From: Bacillus sp. EB01
GTDB taxonomy: Bacteria > Bacillota > Bacilli > Bacillales > Cytobacillaceae
Reading direction: 5' to 3'
DNA: 64,000 bases
Assembly (NCBI RefSeq): GCF_000613125.1
Contig: NZ_HG964497.1
Location: 2,332,000-2,395,999 of the forward strand
Part shown: in pieces, positions 35,203 through 44,123 of the stretch
How the letters are laid out: every line of letters starts with the position of its first letter
Numbering within the stretch: position 1 is the stretch's first letter
Translations under genes and position numbers: made by a program
Notes under the pieces: model-generated
The model's database searches: none
What the model was told of the DNA's origin: nothing
Seen by the model: the letters and a program-made list of their open reading frames with translations, nothing else

Positions 35203-36650
35203 TGACACGAATGGAGAAACATATTAATAAGGATAACCGTTTTGCAGCATGGAAAACTCAGCTTACCAGGAAATCAAAAGTGATTATAGGTATACACATA
35301 TTTATTTTAATAACTATAGCATTATTAGATGGTCTGGACTATAGTGCGAAAATATCCTTATTTGCTTTTTTATCAGCAATGATATTATGGGTCTCAACGA
35401 CAATTCCGGCTGGGTTAATCGCGCTTTCCCTAATTGTATTCATCGTACTGGTGAAAGCAGGGGAACCGGATTTATTATACGCTTCGCTTTCTGAGGAAGT
35501 GGTTTGGCTGATGATTGGTTCATTTATTATTGGGGAGGCAGTAAAAAGATCCGGATTAGCGGAACGATTGACTCTTTTCATAGTAAGTAAGTCGAATAAA
35601 AAAAGCGGGATCCTCCTTGCGTTAAGTTCGGTTATTTTCTCTTCCGCTTTCTTTATTCCTTCAACTTCCGGACGAGCAGCTCTATCCATGCCGATTATAA
35701 AACAGTTGGGCCAAAAATTCACTGATAAAGAAAAACGTGTTATAGCGGTTTTGGCACCTGTGATTATCTTAATGAGTACATCAGCAACTTTAATAGGAGC
35801 AGGATCTCATTTAATTGGAATCGGTTTATTGGAAAGTACAGCAGGTCAATCGATTTCCTATATCCAGTGGTTCGTATGGGGAGTTCCATTTGCTATAGTT
35901 GTTTCACTATTTTCGTTCATTTTAATAGGATGGATTTTATGGCCTAAAGGAGGCCAGAAGGTTGTTGAACGTGTGTCAAGCGAAGAGGAAAACATACTTA
36001 GCAAACAGATAAATGACAAAGAAAAAAAGACTATGATCTTAATTTTGGTTTTAATTATTGGATGGATGACAGAATACGTCCATGGTTATGATATAGCATT
36101 CATTACAATGGTGGGCGCAATCCTTATCATGCTGCCGAATTATGGTGTGATTAGCTGGAAACAAGGTATCAATTCGGTATCATGGAATTTGATACTCTTT
36201 GTTGCTGCAGCAACCGCGCTTGGAAAAGTATTGGTTGATACGGGTATCGTCAAATGGATTGAAAATGAAACTTTGCATGTTCTGAATTTGTTTACAGGTG
36301 CGCCGGACTGGGTCATTGTCTTACTGATCTTGCTGGTAACTGTAACGAGTCATTTATATATTACATCGCATACGACTCGGGCCATTGTCTTGATTCCAGG
36401 CTTATTGGTATTCGGTCAAGCGATTGGGGTGAATCCTTCGACAGTTGTTTTTTTGAGTCAGATAGGGATGAATTATTGTGTAACTGTTCCTGTAAGCTCG
36501 AAAGCTTTGCTTCTCTTTTATGAAGAGGGAGAAATTTCCTATCATGCAAGCGATCTAGTGAAAATCAGCATCATCCTTATGCCGGTTTATATCCTTACCA
36601 TCATGCTGTTTTATGTTTCATATTGGCACTGGACCGGGATGCAATTGTAG
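35199..36650 (+). CDS. SLC13/DASS-type anion transporter
   Basis: 483 residues with about 12 membrane segments. Family-type motifs include SLSEEVVWLMIGSFIIGEAV, the SxxxPSTSGRAA substrate loop (FIPSTSGRAALSMPI) and a second half ending YITSHTTRAIVLIPG with the SHTT sodium/substrate box. DASS transporters import di- or tricarboxylates, sulfate or small organic acids, usually with sodium. The four-base overlap with glycerate kinase suggests glycerate or a glycerate precursor as substrate. The start may be the second or fifth codon. Confidence 0.82.
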   Translation: MMTRMEKHINKDNRFAAWKTQLTRKSKVIIGIHIFILITIALLDGLDYSAKISLFAFLSAMILWVSTTIPAGLIALSLIVFIVLVKAGEPDLLYASLSEEVVWLMIGSFIIGEAVKRSGLAERLTLFIVSKSNKKSGILLALSSVIFSSAFFIPSTSGRAALSMPIIKQLGQKFTDKEKRVIAVLAPVIILMSTSATLIGAGSHLIGIGLLESTAGQSISYIQWFVWGVPFAIVVSLFSFILIGWILWPKGGQKVVERVSSEEENILSKQINDKEKKTMILILVLIIGWMTEYVHGYDIAFITMVGAILIMLPNYGVISWKQGINSVSWNLILFVAAATALGKVLVDTGIVKWIENETLHVLNLFTGAPDWVIVLLILLVTVTSHLYITSHTTRAIVLIPGLLVFGQAIGVNPSTVVFLSQIGMNYCVTVPVSSKALLLFYEEGEISYHASDLVKISIILMPVYILTIMLFYVSYWHWTGMQL

Positions 36651-36887
36651 GAGGGCGTGAGTTTTAGAGGGAGTATGAATGCACTTAAGTATTTGTACTC
36701 CCTTGTCCATGCATGGCGGCTTCATGTCATTTGTCCCGCAGGCCTAAGCAAGGATAATGAAGGTTGTTGTTTACTGTTTTTATGGGTGCGGACAGTCTCT
36801 AAAATAGGTATAAGTTAAGAAAGATTTTTCTTTTTTAGTATAACTTTGTCGAAATGTGTGGTATTATGACGATATAATTTTATATAC

Positions 36888-36958
36888 AGAGGTTCTAGCT
36901 ACCCTCTTTAAAAAACTAAGAAGAAACAGCACTGCTATCTTAGTTGTGCTGTTTTTTT
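36888..36958 (+). promoter_or_regulatory. Class-I preQ1 riboswitch with transcription terminator
   Basis: The aptamer AGAGGTTCTAGCTA / CCCTCT / TTAAAAAACTAAG (36888-36920) matches the preQ1-I consensus: a stem with CUAGC loop and the A-rich tail that forms the pseudoknot. Downstream, ACAGCAC (36926-36932) and GTGCTGT (36946-36952) followed by TTTTTT make a terminator. The aptamer tail AACTAAG (36914-36920) can instead pair with CTTAGTT (36939-36945), which would break the terminator. Ligand binding should hold the tail and switch queCDE-folE off. Confidence 0.92.
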
Positions 36959-36977
36959 GTTGGAAAGGGAAGTTTTT

Positions 36978-37640
36978 ATGTTAAAAGATGAAAAAGCGAT
37001 TGTCGTTTTTAGTGGAGGCCAGGACAGTACTACCTGTCTTTTTTGGGCTATGGAACAATTTGCAAAGGTGACCGCTGTTACATTTGATTACAATCAGAGG
37101 CACATCACAGAAATTGAAAGTGCAAAAAATATAACAAAAGAGCTTGGCATTGAGCACCATATCCTTGATATGAGCCTTCTTAACCAGCTCGCCCCGAATG
37201 CATTGACCCGCGAAGATATCGCAGTGAAGGATGGGGAAGATGGCGGGCTGCCTTCCACGTTTGTACCGGGAAGGAATTTGCTCTTTATGTCATTCGCAGG
37301 TGTTCTGGCAAGTCAAATTGGGGCCAAGCATATCGTAACCGGAGTTTGCGAAACGGATTTCAGCGGGTATCCGGACTGCCGCGATATTTTCGTTAAATCG
37401 CTCAACGTAACTCTAAATCTATCAATGGACCAGAATTTTGTCATTCATACCCCATTAATGTGGCTCAATAAAGCTGAAACTTGGAAAATGGCAGATAAGC
37501 TTGGCGCGTTTGATTTTGTACGGAAAAAGACACTTACATGCTATAACGGAATCATTGCTGACGGCTGCGGCGAGTGTCCTGCATGCAAACTAAGGAAAAA
37601 AGGCCTGGATGATTATCTGGCAGAACGGAATGGGTTGTAA
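36978..37640 (+). CDS. queC: 7-cyano-7-deazaguanine synthase QueC
   Basis: 220 residues from ATG 36978 (behind AAAGGGAAG; an upstream in-frame start at 36957 lies in the terminator). N-type ATP pyrophosphatase loop SGGQDST is at 12-18. The C-terminal zinc knuckle is in [19 protein letters not shown]. It converts 7-carboxy-7-deazaguanine to preQ0 with ATP and ammonia. First gene after the preQ1 riboswitch and 2 bases before queD. Confidence 0.95.
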   Translation: MLKDEKAIVVFSGGQDSTTCLFWAMEQFAKVTAVTFDYNQRHITEIESAKNITKELGIEHHILDMSLLNQLAPNALTREDIAVKDGEDGGLPSTFVPGRNLLFMSFAGVLASQIGAKHIVTGVCETDFSGYPDCRDIFVKSLNVTLNLSMDQNFVIHTPLMWLNKAETWKMADKLGAFDFVRKKTLTCYNGIIADGCGECPACKLRKKGLDDYLAERNGL

Positions 37641-37642
37641 AG

Positions 37643-38119
37643 ATGTATGGATTTAGGATTGTAGATAAATTGCAGAAGATTGATGAAGATATAAAGCGGG
37701 ATGAACTTAAATACCATTCAAAACGAGTCCTTGTCAGCAAGGAGTTTACGTTTGATGCCGCCCACCATTTACATAACTATGAGGGTAAATGCAAAAATCT
37801 TCATGGCCATACGTACAAAGTCATTTTTGGAATTAGCGGGTTTGTGGATGAGCGTGGACTTATGATTGATTTTGGCGATATTAAGGAAATTTGGAAGTCC
37901 GAAATTGAAGTGTTCTTAGATCATCGGTACTTGAATGAAACCCTGCCGCCTATGAATACAACAGCGGAGAATATGGTTGTCTGGATTTATGAAAAAATGG
38001 CTGAATCTCTTAAAAACCGTGACGAACAGTACATGGGAGCACGGGTTGAATTCGTCCGGCTCTATGAGACTCCAACAAGCTTTGCAGAAGCGAGAAGGGA
38101 GTGGATGGAGATTGAGTAA
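37643..38119 (+). CDS. queD: 6-carboxy-5,6,7,8-tetrahydropterin synthase QueD
   Basis: 158 residues of the QueD/PTPS fold. Zinc and catalytic residues are in TFDAAHHLHNYEGKCKNLHGH (His41-42, Cys50, His54, His56), then DFGDIK and a C-terminal ETPTSFAE. It converts dihydroneopterin triphosphate, the FolE product, to carboxytetrahydropterin for queuosine. The N-terminal 30 residues (MYGFRIVDKL...) are a small extension compared with minimal QueD. The stop overlaps the QueE start. Confidence 0.94.
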   Translation: MYGFRIVDKLQKIDEDIKRDELKYHSKRVLVSKEFTFDAAHHLHNYEGKCKNLHGHTYKVIFGISGFVDERGLMIDFGDIKEIWKSEIEVFLDHRYLNETLPPMNTTAENMVVWIYEKMAESLKNRDEQYMGARVEFVRLYETPTSFAEARREWMEIE

Positions 38120-38837
38120 GATTCCAGTTTTGGAGATATTCGGGCCGACCATCCAGGGCGAAGGAATGGTTATGGGACGCAAGAGTATGTTTGTCCGTAC
38201 TGCCGGGTGTGATTACCGGTGCTCCTGGTGTGACTCGGCTTTTACATGGGACGGATCTGAAAAGGACAAGATTCGAATGATGTCTCCTGCAGAGGTTTTT
38301 CAAGAGCTTAAGGAATTAGGCAGAGAAAATTTCAACCATGTGACGGTTACAGGCGGGAATCCGGCTTTGATTGGAGACGCAATGAACGATTTTATTGAGC
38401 TTCTTCATCAATCCACTATTGAAGTGGGATTGGAGACGCAGGGAAGCAAGTGGCAGGATTGGTTTTATCTTGTCGACGACTTAACTCTTTCTCCCAAACC
38501 ACCAAGCAGCGGAATGAAACCAAATCTCGAACTTTTGGATGATATTGTTCTAAAGTTGTGTAACTTTAAGTCCAATTTTTCACTAAAGGTTGTTGTGTTT
38601 GACGACATTGATTTTGAATTTGCAAAGATGTTAAATAAGCGGTATTCAAAATATAATATTCCGTTCTTCCTTTCAGTCGGAAATAACAACCCTGGAGAGG
38701 CAGGAGATATTTCAGGAAGGTTACTTAATTCGCTGGACTGGCTGTGGGGTAAGGTACTGGGAGATGCTGAGATGAATAATGTTCGCCCGCTACCACAACT
38801 CCATGCGTTGGTTTGGTCGAACAAGCGGGGTGTATAA
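38112..38837 (+). CDS. queE: 7-carboxy-7-deazaguanine synthase QueE
   Basis: A radical SAM enzyme making the deazapurine ring. The start is TTG at 38112, inside the end of queD, giving MSKIPVLEIFGPTIQGEG, the conserved N-terminus; the longer upstream frame is shadow. The iron-sulfur motif is C33-x3-C37-x2-C40 (CDYRCSWC), followed by FTWDG and VTGGNPAL. Length 241 is normal. A 24-base exact match to its 5' part recurs at 53228-53251 in a relic. Confidence 0.94.
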   Translation: MSKIPVLEIFGPTIQGEGMVMGRKSMFVRTAGCDYRCSWCDSAFTWDGSEKDKIRMMSPAEVFQELKELGRENFNHVTVTGGNPALIGDAMNDFIELLHQSTIEVGLETQGSKWQDWFYLVDDLTLSPKPPSSGMKPNLELLDDIVLKLCNFKSNFSLKVVVFDDIDFEFAKMLNKRYSKYNIPFFLSVGNNNPGEAGDISGRLLNSLDWLWGKVLGDAEMNNVRPLPQLHALVWSNKRGV

Positions 38838-38840
38838 GCT

Positions 38841-39452
38841 ATGAGTTTGTCTTATGAAGAATCCAGAGAGACTAAATTGCATCAACAAGACAATGAAAGT
38901 AAAAAAATCTCTATTGCCTATCATTTTGAAAAAATCATGGAGGAATTAGGACTTGACCTGTCGGATCCCTCCCTAAAGGACACTCCGAGGAGAGTGGCAA
39001 AGATGCTAGTGGATGAAACCTGTCATGGGCTGTTTTCGGAACCTCCTGCCATCACTACTTTTCCTCTGGACAAAAGCACGAGCAGAGATTTGGTCATTAT
39101 CCGGAATATCCCATTTAATTCGTTGTGTGAACACCATTTCCAGCCATTCATGGGTACGGCAACAGTAGCCTATCTGCCAAATGATAAAATCATGGGGCTG
39201 TCTAAAGCTGCAAGAGTTGTGGATTACTTTTCCTCCCGCCCTCAGATACAAGAGAGACTTACCGGGCAGATTGCTGATTCCCTAATGACAAAATTACACG
39301 CTCGTGGGGTGCTGGTCATGGTAAAAGCAGAGCATATGTGCATGGCTGTAAGAGGTGTAAAAAAACACGGTTCAACGACTCTCACAACCGCCATTAGAGG
39401 CGATATTGACAAACAAGACGTTATATCTTCCTTGCAATTGGAAGGTAAATAG
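38841..39452 (+). CDS. folE: GTP cyclohydrolase I, FolE type
   Basis: 203 residues with zinc ligands C96, H99 (SLCEHH) and C167 (HMCMAVRG), and the signature LSKAARVVDYF. It hydrolyses GTP to dihydroneopterin triphosphate. Its location as fourth gene of the que operon, under the preQ1 switch, indicates it supplies QueD rather than folate synthesis alone. It is not the nitrile reductase QueF: the CEHHFQPF and HGSTTLTT segments are FolE-like. Confidence 0.92.
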   Translation: MSLSYEESRETKLHQQDNESKKISIAYHFEKIMEELGLDLSDPSLKDTPRRVAKMLVDETCHGLFSEPPAITTFPLDKSTSRDLVIIRNIPFNSLCEHHFQPFMGTATVAYLPNDKIMGLSKAARVVDYFSSRPQIQERLTGQIADSLMTKLHARGVLVMVKAEHMCMAVRGVKKHGSTTLTTAIRGDIDKQDVISSLQLEGK

Positions 39453-39531
39453 GGTCGGGTACGGAAGCTAAAATTCTTAATTTCCTGGGTCTGGTCAAAT
39501 GTTGGAAAATAAAGCTGTATAAATAATTTTT

Positions 39532-39571
39532 AAAAGCTTGAATCCTTTTATAAAGGACCAAGCTTTTTTTA
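39532..39571 (+). terminator. Terminator of the que operon
   Basis: AAAAGCTTG-AATCC and GGA-CCAAGCTTTT arms with a TTTTATAAA loop, followed by TTTTT. Confidence 0.75.
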
Positions 39572-39660
39572 GATCCCGTTGTGCGTGTTTTAGTTTTTGG
39601 GAATTACTTTATTTCAAGGATATTAATACGGTTTAATTTTTTTAGTTATTAGACTTTTAT

Positions 39661-39759
39661 ATGTCGCCGACGTCAATGGAAGAAGCTGAACAAAAACTGC
39701 AAGAACTGCTGATTTTGTTAGTTGAACTTAGAAAAGCAGCATTCAAATTTATTAACTGA
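39661..39759 (+). pseudogene. Relic of the C-terminus of the methyltransferase at 46461-47651
   Basis: Thirty-two codons read SPTSMEEAEQKLQELLILLVEL and end in a stop. The first half matches LPTKSMEEAKEKLQELLDMY in the C-terminal region of the methyltransferase encoded 7 kb downstream, at nucleotide as well as residue level. No ribosome binding site. The remainder of 39572-39897 is A/T-rich leader of the next gene with nothing else recognised. Confidence 0.5.
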
Positions 39760-39897
39760 ACGCGATTGCTTAATTACCTAGTTTGGACAGAGTATATGAC
39801 TTGAATCATTGATTGCAAATACTGCTAACCTTTCCGAAAGATTAGTCTAAATCTAAATCTTTTGAGTATTATTTTATTAGATAAGGAGGGGAATCTG

Positions 39898-41007
39898 GTG
39901 AAACCAATTGGAATCTTGGGTGTAGGTCAGGCAGGAGGCAATATTGCTGAGGTAGCATCAGCCTTGGGCTTTCCAACCGCCCTTATCAACACTAACCAAC
40001 GTGACGGGCTCGTCAATACGAGGGTTGAAAAGAAGTATTTTGTCCCGGGCTACAATGGCGCCGGACAGGACCGGTCCATCGGTATCCGGGCGGTAAATGA
40101 ACACTACCGTGAAATTGTGGAATTTGTAAGAAACTCATTTAAAAACGTGAGACTCCTGTTGGTGGCGTTTTCTGCCGACGGAGGAACAGGTTCAGGAATG
40201 AGTCCGCTGCTGATTGATATCCTGCTGAACAACCTTCCACAACTAAAAGTAGGAGCCATTGCAGTCGTGCCAGAGCGGAATGTCTTGGCTGGCAACCGGA
40301 TTAATGCAGCAGAATGCCTTGAAGAACTCTCCCGGATAAAAGAAATCTCATCAACTTTCCTGGTCGACAACGACCAACAGCGCCGGACAAATCCTCAATC
40401 CAGCAAGCAGCAAATTTATCGGGCGTCGAACCAACAGGTGATGAACGCCATCAACCATATCCTGCAAATCACTCAAAAAAGTTCTTTGTACGGCAACTTT
40501 GACGAAACAGATTTAATGAATATCCTTAGTACAAGAGGCGTAACCGTCATCTCAACAAGCACTGTAACAGATGCCAAAACCACTGCGGATGTCTCGCGCG
40601 CAATCCAGCAATCGTGGGCCAACTCGGTTTTTTGTCCGGTTGAATCAGCTGGGGTCATCCGTGCCGGGCTTATTTATGAGGGGCCTGAGAATGTTTCAAA
40701 GCTGATCAATATCCCATCGATTTTCGAAAGGGTCGGTGAACCGATCGAGCTATTCGAAGGGACCTATATTACTGAAACAGATCCTAGTGTTACCACAATC
40801 CTCGCCGGTTTTAGCTTTCCAACACGAAGGCTCCAGGTGATGGAAGATATGCTGACCAAAAACAGGGACCGGCTCCTGGGTCTAGTCCAAAAGGAACATA
40901 CGCAGAAATATGAGTCCAAAATCGCCTGGGCATCCAATTTAAAAGCCAGAAACAATGACAGGCAGACTCGGCCAGTCAATCCAAAACCGACAAAAACCAA
41001 GAATTAA
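39898..41007 (+). CDS. Tubulin/FtsZ-family GTPase (TubZ-like, not cell-division FtsZ)
   Basis: GTG at 39898 behind AAGGAGGGG; the track-like longer start lacks a site. 369 residues: N-terminal GILGVGQAGGN (5-15), INTNQRD (30-36), and the tubulin signature ADGGTGSGMS (93-102), which deviates from FtsZ GGGTGTG. There is no C-terminal FtsA/ZipA-binding peptide; the tail is basic (NDRQTRPVNPKPTKTKN). That fits TubZ-type filament proteins known for plasmid and phage DNA segregation. No TubR-like gene or iteron array is adjacent, so this is an orphan, perhaps captured from a plasmid or a chromosomal paralogue with another role. Confidence 0.75.
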   Translation: MKPIGILGVGQAGGNIAEVASALGFPTALINTNQRDGLVNTRVEKKYFVPGYNGAGQDRSIGIRAVNEHYREIVEFVRNSFKNVRLLLVAFSADGGTGSGMSPLLIDILLNNLPQLKVGAIAVVPERNVLAGNRINAAECLEELSRIKEISSTFLVDNDQQRRTNPQSSKQQIYRASNQQVMNAINHILQITQKSSLYGNFDETDLMNILSTRGVTVISTSTVTDAKTTADVSRAIQQSWANSVFCPVESAGVIRAGLIYEGPENVSKLINIPSIFERVGEPIELFEGTYITETDPSVTTILAGFSFPTRRLQVMEDMLTKNRDRLLGLVQKEHTQKYESKIAWASNLKARNNDRQTRPVNPKPTKTKN

Positions 41008-41012
41008 TTCCG

Positions 41013-41039
41013 CACTGGGGCTTCCCAGTGTTTTTTTTT
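41013..41039 (+). terminator. Terminator of the tubulin-like gene
   Basis: CACTGGG (41013-41019), loop GCTT, CCCAGTG (41024-41030), then nine T residues. Confidence 0.9.
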
Positions 41040-41162
41040 GAAATGAAACGGCAGGATTACCTTACATATATAGAAATGGATAGGGATCTGATTAAAGACG
41101 ATGATTAAATAAACTATCCGTGGGAATATGATAAATAGAATAAAGGGATGGGAGACGGTGTT

Positions 41163-41954
41163 ATGAACGCTAAATCAGTAAAGGTCGGAAACACGGAAAT
41201 TTCCTATTTTGATAACGGGAAGGGCAAGCCAATAGTCCTTCTTCACGGGTTCGCCGGAAGTAAGCTCTACTGGGAAAAAGTCATCCCGGAGCTGGCAGCA
41301 GGGTATCGAGTGATTGCTCCAGACTTTCATGGCCACGGTGATTCGACGATGGGGCTTGAGAAATTTTCAATCGAAGAAATGGCGGATGCTATAAAGGAAC
41401 TGCTTGAGTACACAGGCCTTCAGAAAGTCACGATGTTTGGCCATTCAATGGGTGGTTATGTCACATTGGCATTCGCTGAAAAGTATCCGGAAATGCTAGA
41501 TGGATTTTCACTGGTACACTCCACAGGATCCAGCGATTCTGAAGAGGCAAAAGCGGGCAGGGAATCGAATGCGAAGAAGGTAGTGGAAGAGGGGCTGGAC
41601 ATTCTCATCCACGGGTTGGCCCCTAAACTGTTCTCTCCCGACAACGAGGAGCATTGCAAGGATGAAATTGATCAGGTGAAGAAAATCGGCCTTTCCACGT
41701 CAATAAAAGGTACGGTAAGTGCACTTTTGGCAATGAAAGAGCGGAGGGACCGGAACGATGTCCTTGAGAATACTGACCTGCCCGTTCTTCTGGTTGCAGG
41801 TGAATATGACCAGGTAATCCCTCCTGAAAAAACCTTTTCAGTGGAAAAGCCAAACATTGAGCACCATCTCATCCATGGTGCGGGGCATATGAGTATGTAT
41901 GAGGAGCCGGAAGAATTAATAAAGGTCATGAAACAGTTTTTGGAAAAAGTTTAA
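41163..41954 (+). CDS. Alpha/beta-fold hydrolase
   Basis: 263 residues with oxyanion HGF (28-30), nucleophile elbow GHSMGG with Ser95, likely acid Asp216 (GEYDQV) and His242 (GAGHMS), a complete catalytic triad. The cap region (about 125-190) is small and helical. The closest general class is esterase/haloperoxidase-like hydrolases; substrate cannot be inferred. I prefer ATG 41163 with GGGA-GAG upstream; ATG 41148 is possible. Monocistronic with its own terminator. Confidence 0.82.
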   Translation: MNAKSVKVGNTEISYFDNGKGKPIVLLHGFAGSKLYWEKVIPELAAGYRVIAPDFHGHGDSTMGLEKFSIEEMADAIKELLEYTGLQKVTMFGHSMGGYVTLAFAEKYPEMLDGFSLVHSTGSSDSEEAKAGRESNAKKVVEEGLDILIHGLAPKLFSPDNEEHCKDEIDQVKKIGLSTSIKGTVSALLAMKERRDRNDVLENTDLPVLLVAGEYDQVIPPEKTFSVEKPNIEHHLIHGAGHMSMYEEPEELIKVMKQFLEKV

Positions 41955-41963
41955 AAATGGACT

Positions 41964-41995
41964 ACCTGCCTGGAACACTTACCGGGCAGGTTTCT
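41964..41995 (+). terminator. Terminator of the hydrolase gene
   Basis: ACCTGCC-TGG (41964-41973) and CCG-GGCAGGT (41982-41991), followed by TTCTT. Confidence 0.7.
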
Positions 41996-42141
41996 TGCTG
42001 TTATGAGTAGCCCCTGTTGGAGGATCAAAATTTCTTTTTTTATAAAACATTTCGAGATGCATATTACATAATCTTTTCGTGTTATTGTGTATGTTTAAAG
42101 AAAAAACACCACATTGTTTTTAACGTTATAGGAGGAAACAT

Positions 42142-42170
42142 TATGCTTAGGGACATGTCAATTGAACAAG
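42142..42170 (+). pseudogene. 5' stub of a winged-helix gene cut by the IS200/IS605 element
   Basis: A perfect ribosome binding site (ATAGGAGGAAAC, about 42129-42140) and ATG with codons for MLRDMSIEQ are followed directly by the left hairpin of the element. The body of the gene probably continues after the element from 44163. Confidence 0.5.
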
Positions 42171-42172
42171 AT

Positions 42173-42223
42173 GGGTGACGCATTCCCCTTCCAAATCTCT
42201 GATTTGGTGGGGGTTAGTCACCC
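42173..42223. repeat. Left-end hairpin of the IS200/IS605 element
   Basis: Nested palindrome: GGGTGAC (42173-42179) with GTCACCC (42217-42223), and CCAAATC with GATTTGG around TCT. Similar sequence at 44124-44162. Confidence 0.75.
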
Positions 42224-42228
42224 TCTCT

Positions 42229-42650
42229 TTATTTTTCTGGTTTGCCTTGTTCTTCAATATATTTTTTATGATCTCAACCGTTGCCCCACCCGTGGATAAT
42301 ACCATGTAACTACGACTCCAAAAATAAGGTTTCCAATAGTTTTCCAATAGTAGTGTCACAAATGTTCTCCAAATTGCTTACGGATTAATCGGAGGTTACA
42401 GTCTTAAAACTATTAATGATTTTAGAAAGATGGACTTGCGGTGGAGTGTCACATAGGATGTGGATGTGGTCGGGCTCTCCGTTCATTTCAATTAATTCAC
42501 AATCCCATTTTTCAAATCTTCAATGGTGATTTATTTCACCCTTTCCATCATTGGTTTGGTGATGTAAGGATGACGATACTTTGTGATGATAACAAATGAT
42601 GAGTAGTTTAAATAATGCGTCTATTCTTCTTGTATGGAGTCATTTTTATC
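42229..42650 (-). pseudogene. Decayed IS200-type transposase TnpA (Y1 HUH)
   Basis: On the minus strand, family segments appear in different frames: NYSSFVIITKYRHPYITKPM, ELIEMNGEPDHIHILCDTPP (the HUH-bearing motif), KIINSFKTVTSD, NYWKPYFWSRSY and KKYIEEQGKPEK. Stops and frameshifts separate them, so no active transposase is made from this copy. The element could move only with a helper transposase. Confidence 0.75.
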
Positions 42651-42728
42651 CTCTTCCTCATTTTCGATTAAACTAAATAATGGTATAATATTCCTATGAA
42701 TACACCTTCAAGAAAGGAGGGTTCTGGG

Positions 42729-44093
42729 ATGAAGCAGGCGAAAACCTTGCGATATAAAATCACCAATCATTCCCGTCTCTTTGATACCACAGTAGAGATT
42801 TATAACCAGGCTCTTCGTTTTCTGATTGATGTCATAGACAGGGAGTTTCCTAACTTTGATGGCATCTCGACGAAAAGCATGGTCACTCTTGTCGAAAAGT
42901 TTATTCACCGCACCTCGCAGAATCCTCAACCAAAATATCCTGAATTCAACCACGCGTTTTATAAGTTCCCATCTTACTTCCGGCGTTCCGCAATCGCCAT
43001 GGCTTTTGGAAAAGTAAAAAGCTACCGTTCATTACTTCAAAATTGGCACCAGGAAAAAGAACTGGCTCATCAAGAAGGAAAGACTTTTAAAAAGAATCCG
43101 CCCTCCTTAACTCTAGACCACCATGAATTTCCCGTCTTTTATAAAGGAAATATGTTCGAACGGACTGGTGATTGCACAGCCCGTATTAAGGTATTTTATC
43201 AAAATGATTGGGTATGGATGGACATTCAGTTTAAAGGACAAGACCTTTACAAGCGGGATGTATGGGATTGGAAGGAATGCAACCCAAAACTGGTCAGGGT
43301 GGGTAAAAAATACTTTTTAAGCATCTCGTATGAGAAGGAAATTAAGCTGAATAAAACGAAAACCAAGGACCGAATTGTATGTTCTGTGGACTTAGGGCTT
43401 ACTAATTCGGCTGTTTGTTCCATCATCGACGCAAACGGAACTGTCCTGGCTCGGAAGTTTATTGACCAAGCCAAAGAAAAAGACCGGTTGTATCGATTGA
43501 CGAACAAACTAAAAAAGGCACAGCGAAAGTCAGGGAGGATAGGAGCACCGAACTTTTGGAGAAGAATCCGTGGATTGCAAACCCATATCGTTCGTGACAC
43601 AAGCCATAACATTGTTGAGTTTGCCAAACAACATGATGCGGACGTCATCGTATTTGAGTACCTGCAGAAGATGAAAGTCCCAAAAGGATTCTACGGAGCC
43701 AGGCGGCTGCGCTTCAAACTCCACTACTGGCGGAAAACGGCCATTCAAAACAAAGTAACCGAGATGGCTCATTATAACGGGATCCGTATATCCCGTATCA
43801 ACGCCCGCAATACGAGTGCATTAGCCTTCGATGGAAGCGGATTTGTCTCCCGGAACCAAAAGAAAGACCTGGCCACTTTCACCACAGGCAAAGTCTATCA
43901 TGCAGACCTTTCTGCTTCCTACAATATCGGTGCAAGGTACTTTATTCGGGAACTCACAAAACCCTTTTCAGAAATGGAAAGGTTGTCCCTTCAGGCAAAA
44001 GTCCCTGAATTGGCAAAAAGGACATGGCAGACTTTGGCTTTATTAATTAGTCTTCACTCGGCGTATGAGACAAAAGCTTTGTCTCACAGCTAG
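42729..44093 (+). CDS. tnpB: TnpB-type RNA-guided nuclease homologue without zinc finger
   Basis: 454 residues from ATG 42729, 8 bases after AAGGAGG. RuvC-like residues are all present: Asp221 (CSVDLGLTNSAV), Glu310 (VIVFEYLQ) and Asp393 (YHADLSASYNIGARYF). Characteristic segments include NKLKKAQRKSGR and HYWRKTAIQNKV. The region between Glu310 and Asp393, where TnpB normally has four zinc-binding cysteines, contains none, and the final motif is DLSASYN instead of DxNAAxN. TnpB proteins cut DNA guided by omega-RNA from the element's right end. With catalytic residues intact, activity is possible, but the missing zinc ribbon makes this a divergent branch. Confidence 0.85.
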   Translation: MKQAKTLRYKITNHSRLFDTTVEIYNQALRFLIDVIDREFPNFDGISTKSMVTLVEKFIHRTSQNPQPKYPEFNHAFYKFPSYFRRSAIAMAFGKVKSYRSLLQNWHQEKELAHQEGKTFKKNPPSLTLDHHEFPVFYKGNMFERTGDCTARIKVFYQNDWVWMDIQFKGQDLYKRDVWDWKECNPKLVRVGKKYFLSISYEKEIKLNKTKTKDRIVCSVDLGLTNSAVCSIIDANGTVLARKFIDQAKEKDRLYRLTNKLKKAQRKSGRIGAPNFWRRIRGLQTHIVRDTSHNIVEFAKQHDADVIVFEYLQKMKVPKGFYGARRLRFKLHYWRKTAIQNKVTEMAHYNGIRISRINARNTSALAFDGSGFVSRNQKKDLATFTTGKVYHADLSASYNIGARYFIRELTKPFSEMERLSLQAKVPELAKRTWQTLALLISLHSAYETKALSHS

Positions 44094-44123
44094 GCATAGA
44101 CTGTATTTAAGTCAAATGAAGCA

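Noticed and set aside
36669-36702. GGGAGTA/TACTCCC hairpin after the SLC13 gene as terminator
   Set aside because: The arms are 7 bases around a 20-base loop and the T-run is very short; it may act as a weak terminator but I could not support it.
39898-41007. Annotation of the tubulin-like gene as cell-division ftsZ
   Set aside because: The signature is DGGTGSG and the C-terminal FtsZ tail peptide is absent; context has no division genes.
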